A stretch of 44,104 bases of DNA from Terfezia claveryi (taxonomy: Eukaryota; Ascomycota; Pezizomycetes; Pezizales; Pezizaceae). Below the pieces are notes generated by a model. That model saw nothing but the letters and a program-made list of their open reading frames with translations. It ran no database searches and was not told the origin of the DNA. Location: positions 1 to 44,104 of the forward strand of contig WHUX01000322.1 in NCBI GenBank assembly GCA_015179025.1. Direction: 5' to 3'. A program made the position numbers and the translations under genes. Below, one piece after another: positions 30,641 to 40,523 of the stretch (the stretch's first letter is position 1; the number at the start of each line of letters is the position of its first letter).

Positions 30641-30826
30641 AAACGGGGTCTGGCCTGCTCGAAACTGCGGTTTATATAGAGATAGGCGAGCGGAGAGAAC
30701 CAAGTGTCCAACGAAAGAAGGTACGAATAGAGAGAGATGGTCACAGCAGAGAGACGAATATGAAGAAGACATTCGAATATGCAGTGAGTGCATGTATTGT
30801 ATTGTAGTGAAGACTTGTATGTGACC

Positions 30827-31428
30827 TTTTTTTTTTTTTAAAAATACTTGTTACCTACTCCTATGCGGCACCGTTAGGGGGGCACCCAGAAACCCGGGTG
30901 GATTCAAGGTTAAGGCAAGTTAATCTGCCAGAACCACGCAAAATACGTACAAATATGAAGGAATATGAGGCCCCATGTTGTCATTAACGGACGAGCCGAT
31001 GGCCCGCAGGCCTGACTGAGCCTCCCCTCCTAGACTAAAGAACTGTGAAACTCGCGGATAAGAACTGAAATGAATGACCTCCGAAGAAAGTTGTGACTGG
31101 ATGAAATGGACTGAAATAACAAAAGGGACTCGTAAAAGTAACTCTCCGACAATTATACTAGGTCAGCTCGTGATATAAGAACTTGAAAAAGGTTTCCGTA
31201 GCCTCATATTCCTCTTCCGCCTCCTTTCTCCATTCCGGCTTGTCAAGCTCTTCCCGACAGCGTTTTTTTCCTAAAAGGTCTCCGGGAGCGGATCAAAGCG
31301 TGGGCAATTGAAGACGATATGTACTACCTACTGTCTCCGATGGATGACCGCAAACGCACTCTGCTGAATCTGCTTTGCCGATGTGATAGAGCCAGCTCTT
31401 CTGCGGACCTCTGTTTGTACGTATCCAG
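30827..31428 (-). mobile_element. LINE G: short family-1 LINE with 11-bp target duplication
   Basis: TTGTATGTGAC occurs at 30815-30825 and 31429-31439. Between them lies a minus-strand family-1 LINE of about 0.6 kb with a T13 tail (30827-30839), a partly deleted hairpin (30858-30885) and the 3' UTR. Only the ORF2 C-terminus remains (NWIRTNRGPQKSWLYHIGKA, then CVCGHP, about 31340-31430). It inserted into the LTR-like sequence that itself interrupts LINE E. Confidence 0.85.
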
Positions 31429-31439
31429 TTGTATGTGAC

Positions 31440-31797
31440 TTGGTTATCCCGAACAAGTAGGAATATGAACGAGATATATATACATGTATGAACGGACATC
31501 TAAAGGAGAAGGAGAAGGAGAAGAAGAAGGACATGTCCGTTGCAAGCCGTACAGCTAGGCATGAAGCACACCATATGTGTGAAGAATGTCGTGAAGCACG
31601 ACATATGATGTGCAAGCCGCTGCGAGCCGTATGGCTAGGCAGGAAGCACGCATATGAGTTCGAGCTGTTGCAAGTGGTATAGCATTCCATGAAGCCACGA
31701 TATGAGTGCGTGCAAGGTATGAAGCACGCCATATGAGTGCAAGCCGATGCAAGTGGTATAGCAAGGTATGGGCGGAATGAACGACGGAATGGACGGC
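31440..31797 (-). repeat. LTR-like insertion in LINE E with internal short repeats
   Basis: On the minus strand this starts TGTTAGAATGCC at 31797, splitting LINE E after GAELWFK. It contains CGTGCTTC and CATATG words repeated several times (for example GAAGCACGCCATATGAGTGC on the plus strand at about 31720). It also has ACGGACAT and ATGTCCGT as an inverted pair around a purine run (31491-31541), and a TATATATA box near 31470. Its far part continues left of LINE G from 30814 down to about 30650, where TCTATATAAACCGC looks like a second TATA box. The end is not defined and no clear target duplication was found. Confidence 0.45.
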
Positions 31798-32205
31798 ATT
31801 CTAACACTTTGAACCATAGTTCTGCCCCCCAAAGGAAGATTGGTAGGATGCAGTGTGTGAAAAGTGCTCCCCTTGCTCGAGGAGACATGCCTCCATTGCT
31901 GTTTCCTAGGCGGATCCGATGAGAACAGACAAAGCCTTCTTGGCCTTCTCTGTTCAGGCTTCAACCTGTGCTTTGAAAGAGAGATGGCTGTCCACAATCA
32001 TACCTAGAGTAGTGATCTGCTTGTAGCCGCAGCGGGGGCCTAGCTCTATGTAAGTGGCTGTTCTTGGCTTCATCACATTCCCACCTGCCCACCTCGACTG
32101 ATATGACTAGTGCCTCATCTACCTTTTAGACTATTTGCTGGTGTTCCTTCTTAGAGTAGAGGCTTGAGGTGATGATGAGTGGATTGACGTCATCTGTTTA
32201 ACTCA
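31798..32205 (-). pseudogene. LINE E reverse transcriptase, central part
   Basis: The minus strand contains DDVNPLIITSSLYSKKEH at about 32145-32200, the active-site region with the first residues damaged, and then TLGMIVDSHLSFKAQVEA at about 31960-32010. KAKKALSVLIGSA and ALFTHCILPIFLWGAELWFK follow, ending at the insertion point at 31798. Stops and frameshifts interrupt it. Confidence 0.75.
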
Positions 32206-32209
32206 AGAG

Positions 32210-32580
32210 GGATACGAAGGGTGGTGGTGGTGGAGATGGTGATCTCTGTGGGAAGCCAGGGGGAGGTGTTGGAGTCCCTATATCAAGGGCTGGGTTCATT
32301 GGTGAAGGTGAACCCAAGAGCTCATGATATGGGCCGAATGGGGCAGAGATCCCTTGAGCTTCTCCTGGAACATATCAATGATTAGGTGGAAAGTCTGGGG
32401 TCTCTCCAACATATCTTGTTCCCTTTCAAAGAAGATCAACTCCCCGATATGTAGGAATTCTTCATCCTAGGCTCTCTCATATGTAGTTGAACTCTTTTGC
32501 TAGGTTGGTGTATCGATTGTCTAGTGCTAACAGACCTGCTTCTAATACCTCATGCTTCTCGAGATAGTGAATGGGAAGAA
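32210..32580 (-). pseudogene. Family-3 LINE ORF1 fragment fused to reverse transcriptase
   Basis: The minus frame reads EKHEVLEAGLLALDNRYTNL at about 32500-32565 and, in shifted frames, SAPFGPYHELLGSPSPMNPA and TPPPGFPQRSPSPPPPP at about 32215-32350. The latter matches 21262-21400. It joins the reverse transcriptase fragment at about 32210 with no endonuclease between, so an internal deletion has removed it. Confidence 0.6.
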
Positions 32581-32589
32581 AAGGTTTGA

Positions 32590-35470
32590 AAGACACTAGC
32601 AAGCATGAGTAATAAATCAGCAGCAGGCCCCAATAGAATTAGCTACTACTTTATTAAGACTATACTGAAGACTAGACTAGGGGAGGAGGTAGTTAGGGAG
32701 ATTGCTAGAAACTTAGAATAAGGGAGAATTCCAATGAACTGGCAGTTCAACAAGGTAGTGATAATCTTCAAGGTAGAGAAAGATCACTCTAAAATAAAGG
32801 GGTAGAGGCCTATTAACCTAATCAATTGTATTGGTAAGCTTGGAGATAAAGTAGTGGCAGAGTAGCTGTAGGAATCAGGCCTCCTCTGTAAGTACCAGTT
32901 TGGCTCAGTAAAGGGTAGGTTAGCTATGGAGGCCACACTTTGCATATTAACAAGAGCTTAAAGGTATTTAGCAAGAGATAGGATAGTAGGGTAAGCATTC
33001 TAAAATATAAAGGAGAGGTTCCAAAATGTAAAGGAGAAAGATATAGTGTAGGAACTGGAAGTATTAGAGGAAGGGAGAAAGTGGATTCTCTGGATTAGGA
33101 AGTTCTTTCAGGCTAAAGAATTTGACTTAGAATAAAATGGGAAAATAAGAGGTAAGAGCAAGATAAATCTAGAATTGCTACAAGGGTTTCTACTATTACT
33201 AGTGATATTCCTAATATAGATGATACCAATTATCTAGAGGATAGAGAGGAAGATCAGAAAGGTAGTACCCTTCAATAATAAACTACCTTTATATATTAAT
33301 AACCTGCATTTCAATATATAAATATAGAAACAAGATAAGGCAAGTAGGTCTGACATGAATGAGATTCTAGAAAAGGTAGATGAAGCAGTCTAGAGAGTAG
33401 TAGAGGAGTACTACTTGTTGCTAGAAAACTCCAAGTATAAGAGAATAGTACTAAGACAGAAAAAGAGAAGAAAAAAAGAGGAAGTTAAATAGGTGAAATA
33501 AGTAGAGTTTATTATAGATGAGAGCCTAATATTCATAGAGTATTAGAGAAATAGGATAGCTAAGGTGAGAAAGTTGCTAGGCTAGCTGGAGGGGCTAAGA
33601 AACTCCAATTGGGGTATGAGTACTATTAGTTGGAGAGCAGCCTATATGGGTATGATAAGAGCAGTGGCTCTATGGAGGGCAGAACTCACCTAGAGAGAGT
33701 AAAAGGACTGGGAAGAGAAGTTCAAAACACTCTAATACTAGATACTTAAGAAATACATTAATGCCACCTATAGCTTCAAGAGAGATTTAGTAAGCTAAAT
33801 TGTGGCCATGGAAATACTGAGGATGGTGTTAGATATAATGCAGGCTAGGATAATGTATAAGATAATAAAAGATCTAAGTATACTAGGAGATCTCTAGTAC
33901 AAGGATACATGGAGGAATAGAGAAGGAAAGAGAGTCTAGGATGACTTCAGTAAGCTATACTAGCTAAAAGATGAATTTACCTCAGTGATATTAGCTATCC
34001 AAAGCAAGATAAGCTACTTAAAGGAGGAAGGCAATGAAAAGATAAGCCTGAAAGGGCGATCCCTAATTATTAATATCCCAATAGTAGACTTCAAGCTAAC
34101 TAAAGAGGATAAGCCAGACAAATAGGTAAGGAAGATTGATGCCATTAAAGAGGATGCAGTTATTGTTTATATAGATAGAAGTATGGGGGAGGATAGGTAA
34201 GTAGGAGAAGGTTGGTGCTTAAAGGAGGAGAAAATATAGGGGTATATAGGTCTAGGAAGAAGGACCATGGTATGAGATAGAGAGGTGGCAGGTATTGAGA
34301 AAGCCCTAGCAGTAGCACTACTAGAGTAGAGAGTCCTGATGCTAATAGACTCACAAGCAGCAGTTGCAGCAATCAAGAATGAAGGCAAGAGAGGTAAAGT
34401 GAGGACAGCCAACCTAGTAAGCATTTGCCAGGCATTAAAGGTAAGGCAGGTGGCTCTAGGTGAGGGGTCAGTCAGACTTAGATGGGTAAAAGCCTATATA
34501 GGTATACCTAGCAATGAATAAGCAGATAGCCTCATCAAATCAAGAATAGAGGAGTTGAACCTCCCTCAAATTATAGAGAGAGGCCTAAAGCAAGAATAGA
34601 GAAGAATGTGGGAGAAGAATAGAAAGATACTTAGGGCTGGAATGGGAAGGGTAGTTAGGTGAGGAAGCAGCACAAGAGTTAACTACATTTAATGCAGAAC
34701 AGGTAAAGGGAACTTACAATCCTGGTATGCTAAACTGAATGATACAGTTGACTCTACTTACTAGAAGTATAGGGAATAGGCAGAAACAAGTAGACATATA
34801 GCCTTGTCCTATAGGTACCAGGAAAGCATACATCAGCAAGAAAAAAGTGGCATCGGGACGCCAGGTGGTGTCTCCAGGAGACAGGGTTGTCTCTGGTGTC
34901 TTTTGTGTCTTTTATGTCTCCTAGGTGTCTCCTGAGTGTCTCCCATGTGTCTCCCAATGTCTCCCAGTATCTCCTGGAGACACTGGGAGACATTCTGCCA
35001 ATCGTGGAGACACACCTTGTCTCCAGTGGCAATACTGTCTCTAGAGACACTAGAGACAAACTATTTTCTTTCCTGATGTAGGTAAAAGGTAAAGTACCTA
35101 GGAAGAGGTGGATGATAGAAAAAGGTGGGCAAAGAAGGTGAAGGATAGGGGGAAGGTAGCCATAGTGGATTTAGCAGAAATCTTCTTTACTAACCTGAAC
35201 CTGATATGAGTAGGGGGTTCAAGGATCAGGAATAGGGGAGGGCTAAGATGGAGCATAGTAGAGGAGGTCATTTTATTTGGGGATGGGCCCATAGGGGGTA
35301 TAGTGAGGGAGGGAAGGGGTTATTTTAGTTGTATTTCTTTAGCTTGAAAGGCAAGGCATTTATGCAGTCTATTGTTTTATAGATATACCAAAGCTTTTAA
35401 AATGAGGAAATGGGGCCGTTTCATAGCTTTAGGCTCTACAGATGAACAGACTTCAAAAAAAACAAAAAAA
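32590..35470 (+). mobile_element. LINE H: family-2 LINE with many TAG/TAA stops
   Basis: The reverse transcriptase begins at about 32600 (AAGPNRISYYFIKTI) and continues with IFKVEKDHSKIKG, then RPINLINCIGKLGDK, QFGSVKGRLAMEATL and NSNWGMSTISWRAAY. RNase H follows (AVIVYIDRSMGEDR at about 34156, LMLIDSQAAVAAIK at about 34338, KAYIGIPSNE at about 34490), then RTGKGNLQSWYAKLND at about 34696. The tail at 35380-35470 matches the family-2 end. Reading frame is kept over long distances while stops are dense, many replacing Trp or Gln (for example the codon before RPINL). The active-site region is no longer recognisable. An array of GTCTC words (34866-35064) sits near the 3' end. Confidence 0.82.
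34866..35064. repeat. GTCTC/GAGAC short-motif array
   Basis: In about 200 bases I count nine GTCTC (mostly GTGTCTCC) and six GAGAC (mostly GGAGACAC), the same word in both orientations. The region can therefore fold extensively; CTCCTGGAGACACTGGGAGACA at 34972 is trimmed here to CTCCTGGAG as its core palindrome. Spacing is irregular, about 9-15 bases. LINE D, the same family, has no such array at this position. Confidence 0.85.
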
Positions 35471-35639
35471 GAATAGTCAGAGTTAGAATATGGAATAAAA
35501 TCTCATATCTGAAAATATGCTGTCCTCCATATCTTTGTCTTTCTCCTTCGATAGATCTAGGAGGTATGAACTGGTTCAGAGATAAAAGATGAGGGAATGC
35601 TGCAGTATTTCCAATAGTAGCATATGACCAATAGGTATT

Positions 35640-37590
35640 TGTATCTAACAATAATACAATGCCTGACCACACCTAACTATATACTAATTAGATCATATAA
35701 GCAGAAAGTGTAAGAAACCATGCAGTGGTCGCACTGCAGTATATACAGAGGAGAAGAGATGTGTATATATGGCAATAATACTAACTTATATAGAAGGGCA
35801 GATAACATTAGCTTAAATATATGAATAATAGTAATAAGTATACTAATTACAAGAAATAGTAACATTAATAAAAACTTTTGTTCTTCAGTGTTCTTGCCTG
35901 ATCTGGCCTTACCTTTCACCCTTGATCTAGTCTTGCCCTTCATATCCCGCTTCCTACTAAGCTGACAATTATTCTTCAACACCCTCCTTTAATTACTAGC
36001 CACCTTCACACCTATATTTATAGCAAGGTATATCAATTGTTCTCCTGTTACATACTTTGTCAGCATATCTACTGTACTAAGCAATGCTTCTTCCATACAT
36101 TCCTGTACAAAGTTATATTATCACTGAATATATTTTATTCATTTATGAAAGTCTAGATTATATGAGAGATTTACCTCTTCTTTATTGTTTGTCTACAGCC
36201 AAATTTTAGACTTAACACTATAATAATCTAGCAACTTTCTAACCCATAGTGCATCTTGTACCCTTGCCCTCATGGCAATATATTTCACTTCTGTAGATAA
36301 CAATATAGTTACATTCTGGTTCTAAGAGAACTATCCCATCAGTGACTTCTCAACTATAATCAAAATTCTAGTTGTTGTCTTTTGCTCTAATACTTCTTCT
36401 TTTATATTAGTATAGATATCGACATGTCTTATATCTTCTCTTTTGAGACTTATTCTTAGGTCTCTTGTTTCCAGCAAATATATAACAACCTTAAGTGCCT
36501 TTTTCTAGTCATAAGCTGAAGACTTGGATGCTATAATGGATAGTCTTTGAACTACATAGTAAATATTAAGTAAACACATTTGAGCAATATATAGGAGTTA
36601 CTCTGTTATTGTCTACAATTTCTAAATATCATATTTGTCATATATTTCCTATAGTCTATCCTCCAAGTAAGGGCCTTTTACTATGTAAGCTATCTTAACT
36701 TCTCTTGTCCTACTTCTTAATCTGATCTGCCCTTAGTATAACTACCTTATCTTTATACCATATAAATATTATCTTTAGATAGTGCTATAGTAGGTCTCGT
36801 TCTTTTAGTATAAAGAATTCTCTCATAGTCTCTTCCTAATTACTTGCTGTCTTATAAGTTGAAAAGCTATATAGAAAATCATTGATATAGATTACTATTA
36901 GTTCTCTATTTGATAGTTAATAATATAGCTTTAAGTTGTCTTTATATTAAATAAATCCTTAGCCCTTTAGAATATTATCAATTACCTTATTCCAATTATA
37001 TACTACTTGCTTTATCCCATAAAATGACTTTTTAAGCAACTACATCTTGCTTTTTATAGCTTATTGATCAACTATATATAGGATTTCTTGAAGAGGACTA
37101 TTAAGAAAAGTACCTTCAATATCATATTACTATATGATCAGCTTGTTTTTAATACTGAGGCAGAGCAAGATTTACCAGGTTTTTTTATGACAAACTGGGG
37201 TATAGGTCCCATAGAGATTATACTCTATACCTACCTTCTACAAAAAACTCTAAGCTGTTAGATGAACTTTAAAGTGCTTTAAATCATTGAGCACTTTATT
37301 AGTTTTTTCTCTTAGTATCCACTTGGTGTCAATTATCTTAGCTCTCTTAAGTACCTTATTTATCTACTCATAAATATCCTATTTAGTAAGAAGCTTAAGT
37401 TCTCTCTTAATAGCTTGCTCCTATTTGCTCTTATCTGCTAAGCTAAAGGCTTTACTCATTATCAGATAGCTTTTAGAAATATGCTTATAAGCTAGGTCTT
37501 GGTCTAGCTATTTAGGAGAAATACTAGCTATACTTCTAGTAGTACATCATAGCATAAATGAAGTTAGTACAGTTGTTTCAACTATGTGCT
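35640..37590 (-). mobile_element. Ty1/copia remnant with 3' LTR, AT-rich
   Basis: Minus-strand pieces: YKHISKSYLIMSKAFSLADK and KWEQAIKRELKLLTKWDIYE at about 37380-37500, then IDTKWILREKTNKVLNDLKH (copia reverse transcriptase start) at about 37270-37340. SFYGIKQVVYNWNK at about 37000 and IVIYINDFLYS at about 36870-36900 follow; the last corresponds to the Y-V-D-D-x region with Asn for Asp. The end reads STVDMLTKYVTGEQL at about 36045-36080, the usual end of copia RNase H. A polypurine tract (minus AAAGGAGGG, 35982-35990) precedes TGTTGAAG at 35981, the likely start of the 3' LTR, whose end (about 35640-35670) is unclear. Upstream it is cut at about 37590 by the gypsy element. Confidence 0.75.
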
Positions 37591-37599
37591 TGGTCTTAA

Positions 37600-39790
37600 T
37601 TTGACACTCAAACAGGCTTGTTTGGGTGTTATACTGTTTTGATACTCAAACAGGCTTGTTCAGGTATTGTCGATAGGTAATTGTTATCTTAGCTTCTAAG
37701 ATAGAAATCTTAGGAAGGTTATTCCTTCCATGGCCTTAGCCTGGAATCATGTATATATATCTTTGTTTCTCTGCCCTCTTATTGGATCTCTATCTAATGT
37801 CTTATATATTCAATACAGAACCTTACTTCCCTTATACTAGTATACCTTTTCTGTATACCCCCCTTGCCTTATGAACAAGTTTGCAGTACAGCTGCCTCCT
37901 TTCGACACATATAGCAACTATTTCAATGTATCTCTACCTCTTGTCATTGTCTTCTATTCTAGCTTTCCCCTAGTCATACACATAGTATTCCTATATATAT
38001 ATTATCCTAGCCCTGCTCTTGCTCCAGTATACCCCTTGGTCACCTTATTCCTCAAAGCCCATATTATACTATGTTGGATGACTCTGATTAACTAGTATAC
38101 CTAATAGCTACATAAGACTCTACTCTCACTACTAGGTTTCGAGCTTGGCAAGCCCTACCTATCCCTATAAACTAGGCTTACTTCAGCAGTTATCACTAGA
38201 CCATTATCGATATATACCTTGCCATGGATACTCTAGGCCAACAACTGGAATCAGCCATATATAAAGTCCAATAATAATAGACCAAGACTAATGATGAGGT
38301 CATAATACTTACAAAAGATCTTCTCTTATATTAGGCCGATATTGCCTCTAGCTAAAGCAATCTCGCAACTACTCAGAATAACTTACTCAATGAAAGAAGA
38401 AACATTCAAACTCTAAATAGAGCCCTAGATATAATTGGAAGCCAAGTAGCTCCTGTACTCTAAGTATTCTAGGCACCAAAGACCCAGGATTCCCCCACCC
38501 TACCAAAGTTTAATAGTGACAGAACTTACTGGAAAGCCTGGAAAAATTCTATTAAGATCAAACTGAATAGGGATGCTACAAAGTTCTCTACCTTTTAGTA
38601 CTAATTAGCCTATATATATGGCCTATTAGAGGGCATAGCTTTAGACCAAGTCCAACCTTATATACTCAATAACTGCTTCAACCTCCCTAATGTTGCTACT
38701 CTATTCATAATCCTTGACTATGCTTTTAGAGACTCAGACCCTATAAGTATAGCAACTTGTACTCTCTAAGAACTAAAATAGAAAGGTCATGACCTCTCAG
38801 TACATGTGGCCAAATTTTCAAGGTTAGTAGTAGAGGTAGAGTGGAATGATCAGGTGAAGTAGAAACAATTCGAGAAAGGCCTTAATATTGAGCTTAAAAA
38901 GGCCCTCCTGCAATCTCCAGATGAAAAGACCACAAATAAATATATTAACCAGGTATCTAAGATAGAGTAAAAATTGTCTAGGTTGAGAGTCTAGACCAGC
39001 ACTTCTAGTACCTATTGACCTATGAGAACATAGTACCTCCAGAGCCAAATAAAGTAACCTTGACTCCAAAACTCAAGCCTGAGCCTTTAGACCCAAGCTA
39101 CAGCTAATAAGCTAGCTCACCCATCTCTGGTAGCTAGTAGCACTATGCCCATGCATTTATTATTAGGAAGGTCCTGTCTGACACTAGAAGAGAGGGAATA
39201 TCACTGCAATAATGGGCTATGTATTACCTATAGGAAAGGGGATCACTTTATTGCAGTATGTCCCCTAAGAAAGAATTGCTCTATAGCCATATATGTGGTA
39301 TCCAAGACCTCAGAGGAGTTAGGAAAAGTGGAGTCCCTTGTCTAGTTGTTGACACTAGTAAGAGACCTATCATAAGTCATTTATCTTTGTCTGCATTTTC
39401 TTTGCCTGTATCTATATCTGTTGATGAATCTTACTTGTTTGGTGAGCATTTTGTAGTACCTGGCAATAACTATTAAATTCAATAGTAAAACAGTGGTAAC
39501 ATCAGCTCTCATAGACTATGCTGCTTTAGAAATAGCCTTCATTAATCAGACTTTCATCAGTAAAAACTTTATACTAACCTCTAAGCTAAAGACCCCTCAC
39601 TTTCTTGATATTATTGATAGCTACCTTATCTCTTCTGGAGCTATTACCCACCTCGCATGTCTATCTAGTGTGTGCCATGGGACAAGTCAGTCTGAGTTTC
39701 TAGCCCTTACAACTCGTTCGGCTATCAACTCACCTCAGTCTCTGACTACTGCAACTCGCCTTGAACCACTTTGCCAATTAATCGGTGATC
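37600..39790 (+). mobile_element. Ty3/gypsy gag-protease remnant, AT-rich
   Basis: The 5' part (37600-38220) has LTR-like traits: the near-duplicate blocks ACTCAAACAGGCTTGTT at about 37607 and 37645, and TATA boxes at about 37748. Gag starts at the ATG at 38224 (MDTLGQQLESAIYKVQ). It contains PKFNSDRTYWKAWKNSIKIK at about 38510, VQPYILNNCFNLPNVATLF at about 38649, and FEKGLNIELKKALL. A zinc knuckle lies at about 39215-39262 (LCITYRKGDHFIAVC), whose second Cys is Tyr. A retropepsin-like motif follows at about 39500 (ALIDYAALEIAFINQ, where D-S-G-A is usual). No reverse transcriptase is present; coding similarity stops near 39790. Stops are frequent and mostly TAA or TAG. Confidence 0.75.
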
Positions 39791-40280
39791 TATAGATTAC
39801 TTGCCAAGATTCCTTACTAACCTCGTTCACACTTATGCATTTGCTAAGTCTAGGGATTTTCCATTCTTTCCCCTATTTGTTCATGCATATAGCTTGTCAC
39901 AGATTACCCCTCTTATTATGGATTACTACTCTTGTTACAGATTACCAATCTTATGACGGATCACTCGTTTCATCTTCCAGCATAGCACCGATCCCACCAA
40001 ACCCCATTCCTGTCCCTTTGTATGGTTTTTGCCAATGTCACCATTCTTAGTCACGGATTGCTTCTACTATTATGATTTCTAGAACTATTCTTTCAAATTT
40101 GTCTCTCATGTTCTCTATACTCTGTTTGTGCTGCCATATGTCCACACATTCTATATCAAACATCCTACCTACTCATCCCTATATTATCCTTTTCCTTGCA
40201 CCCAAATTTCTCACATTTGCTTCTTATCCCCATAAAGATTATGAGATCTGGGGATATATGAACGTAGATATTGGGGATTG
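39791..40280. other. Non-coding interval between two retroelements
   Basis: No gene is seen. Around 39900-39970 the word AGATTACC or GGATTAC recurs (39902, 39921, 39942) with CTCTTATTAT-like spacers, a decayed short repeat. It could belong to an old LTR. Confidence 0.4.
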
Positions 40281-40469
40281 ATCTGTAAGAGAGATGTATT
40301 GCTTGCTTGATCTATATCTCTGCTTTAAGGGTTCTAGCAGTCTATATATACATATCTCCTCTATATTCATATATGCTTGTCATATGCCTTCTTATCCACA
40401 TGCCTCTATGTCCATATGTTGTTGATGTACTCACATGGTTGCATATGTATTGGAAGAGTATTTCCTACA
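40281..40469 (-). repeat. Copia 2 3' LTR (about 189 bp)
   Basis: On the minus strand TGTAGGAAATACTC starts at 40469 directly after a polypurine run, and TCTCTTACA ends at 40281, giving TG/CA ends. A TATATATAGACTGC box lies at about 40340. The other LTR should lie beyond the right edge, so this cannot be confirmed here. Next to it, 40471-40490 and 40491-40510 are an exact 20-bp duplication of the polypurine tract. Confidence 0.65.
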
Positions 40470-40523
40470 CCCTCCTCTACTCTGCCAATCCCTCCTCTAC
40501 TCTGCCAATCTCATCCACCGGTC

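Larger units (their letters stand above)
24668..32205 (-). mobile_element. LINE E: family-3 LINE split by nested insertions
   Basis: Read on the minus strand, this element starts with reverse transcriptase at about 32205-31800, is interrupted by an LTR-like insertion containing LINE G, and resumes at about 30640 (LEYQALLKIRGAYHG). It continues through a Ser/Pro linker and RNase H to 29864, is interrupted by LINE F, and resumes at 25505. It then runs through the C-terminal domain and 3' UTR to the hairpin (24715-24681) and a T8 run (24675-24668). The RNase H protein crosses the LINE F insertion exactly: SWIRSHIDIKGNKEAERLA ends at the right target copy and TFASALGQ continues after the left one. 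At its 5' side an ORF1 N-terminal fragment is joined directly to the YVDD region, so about half the element is deleted there. Confidence 0.85.

Noticed and set aside
34754..35059. 101-residue minus frame within the GTCTC array
   Set aside because: Its repeated WETLRRHLGD-type residues come only from the GTCTC/GAGAC DNA repeat.
34866..35064. CRISPR-like array
   Set aside because: Repeats are only 5-8 bases, occur in both orientations, and have irregular spacing; the host is eukaryotic.
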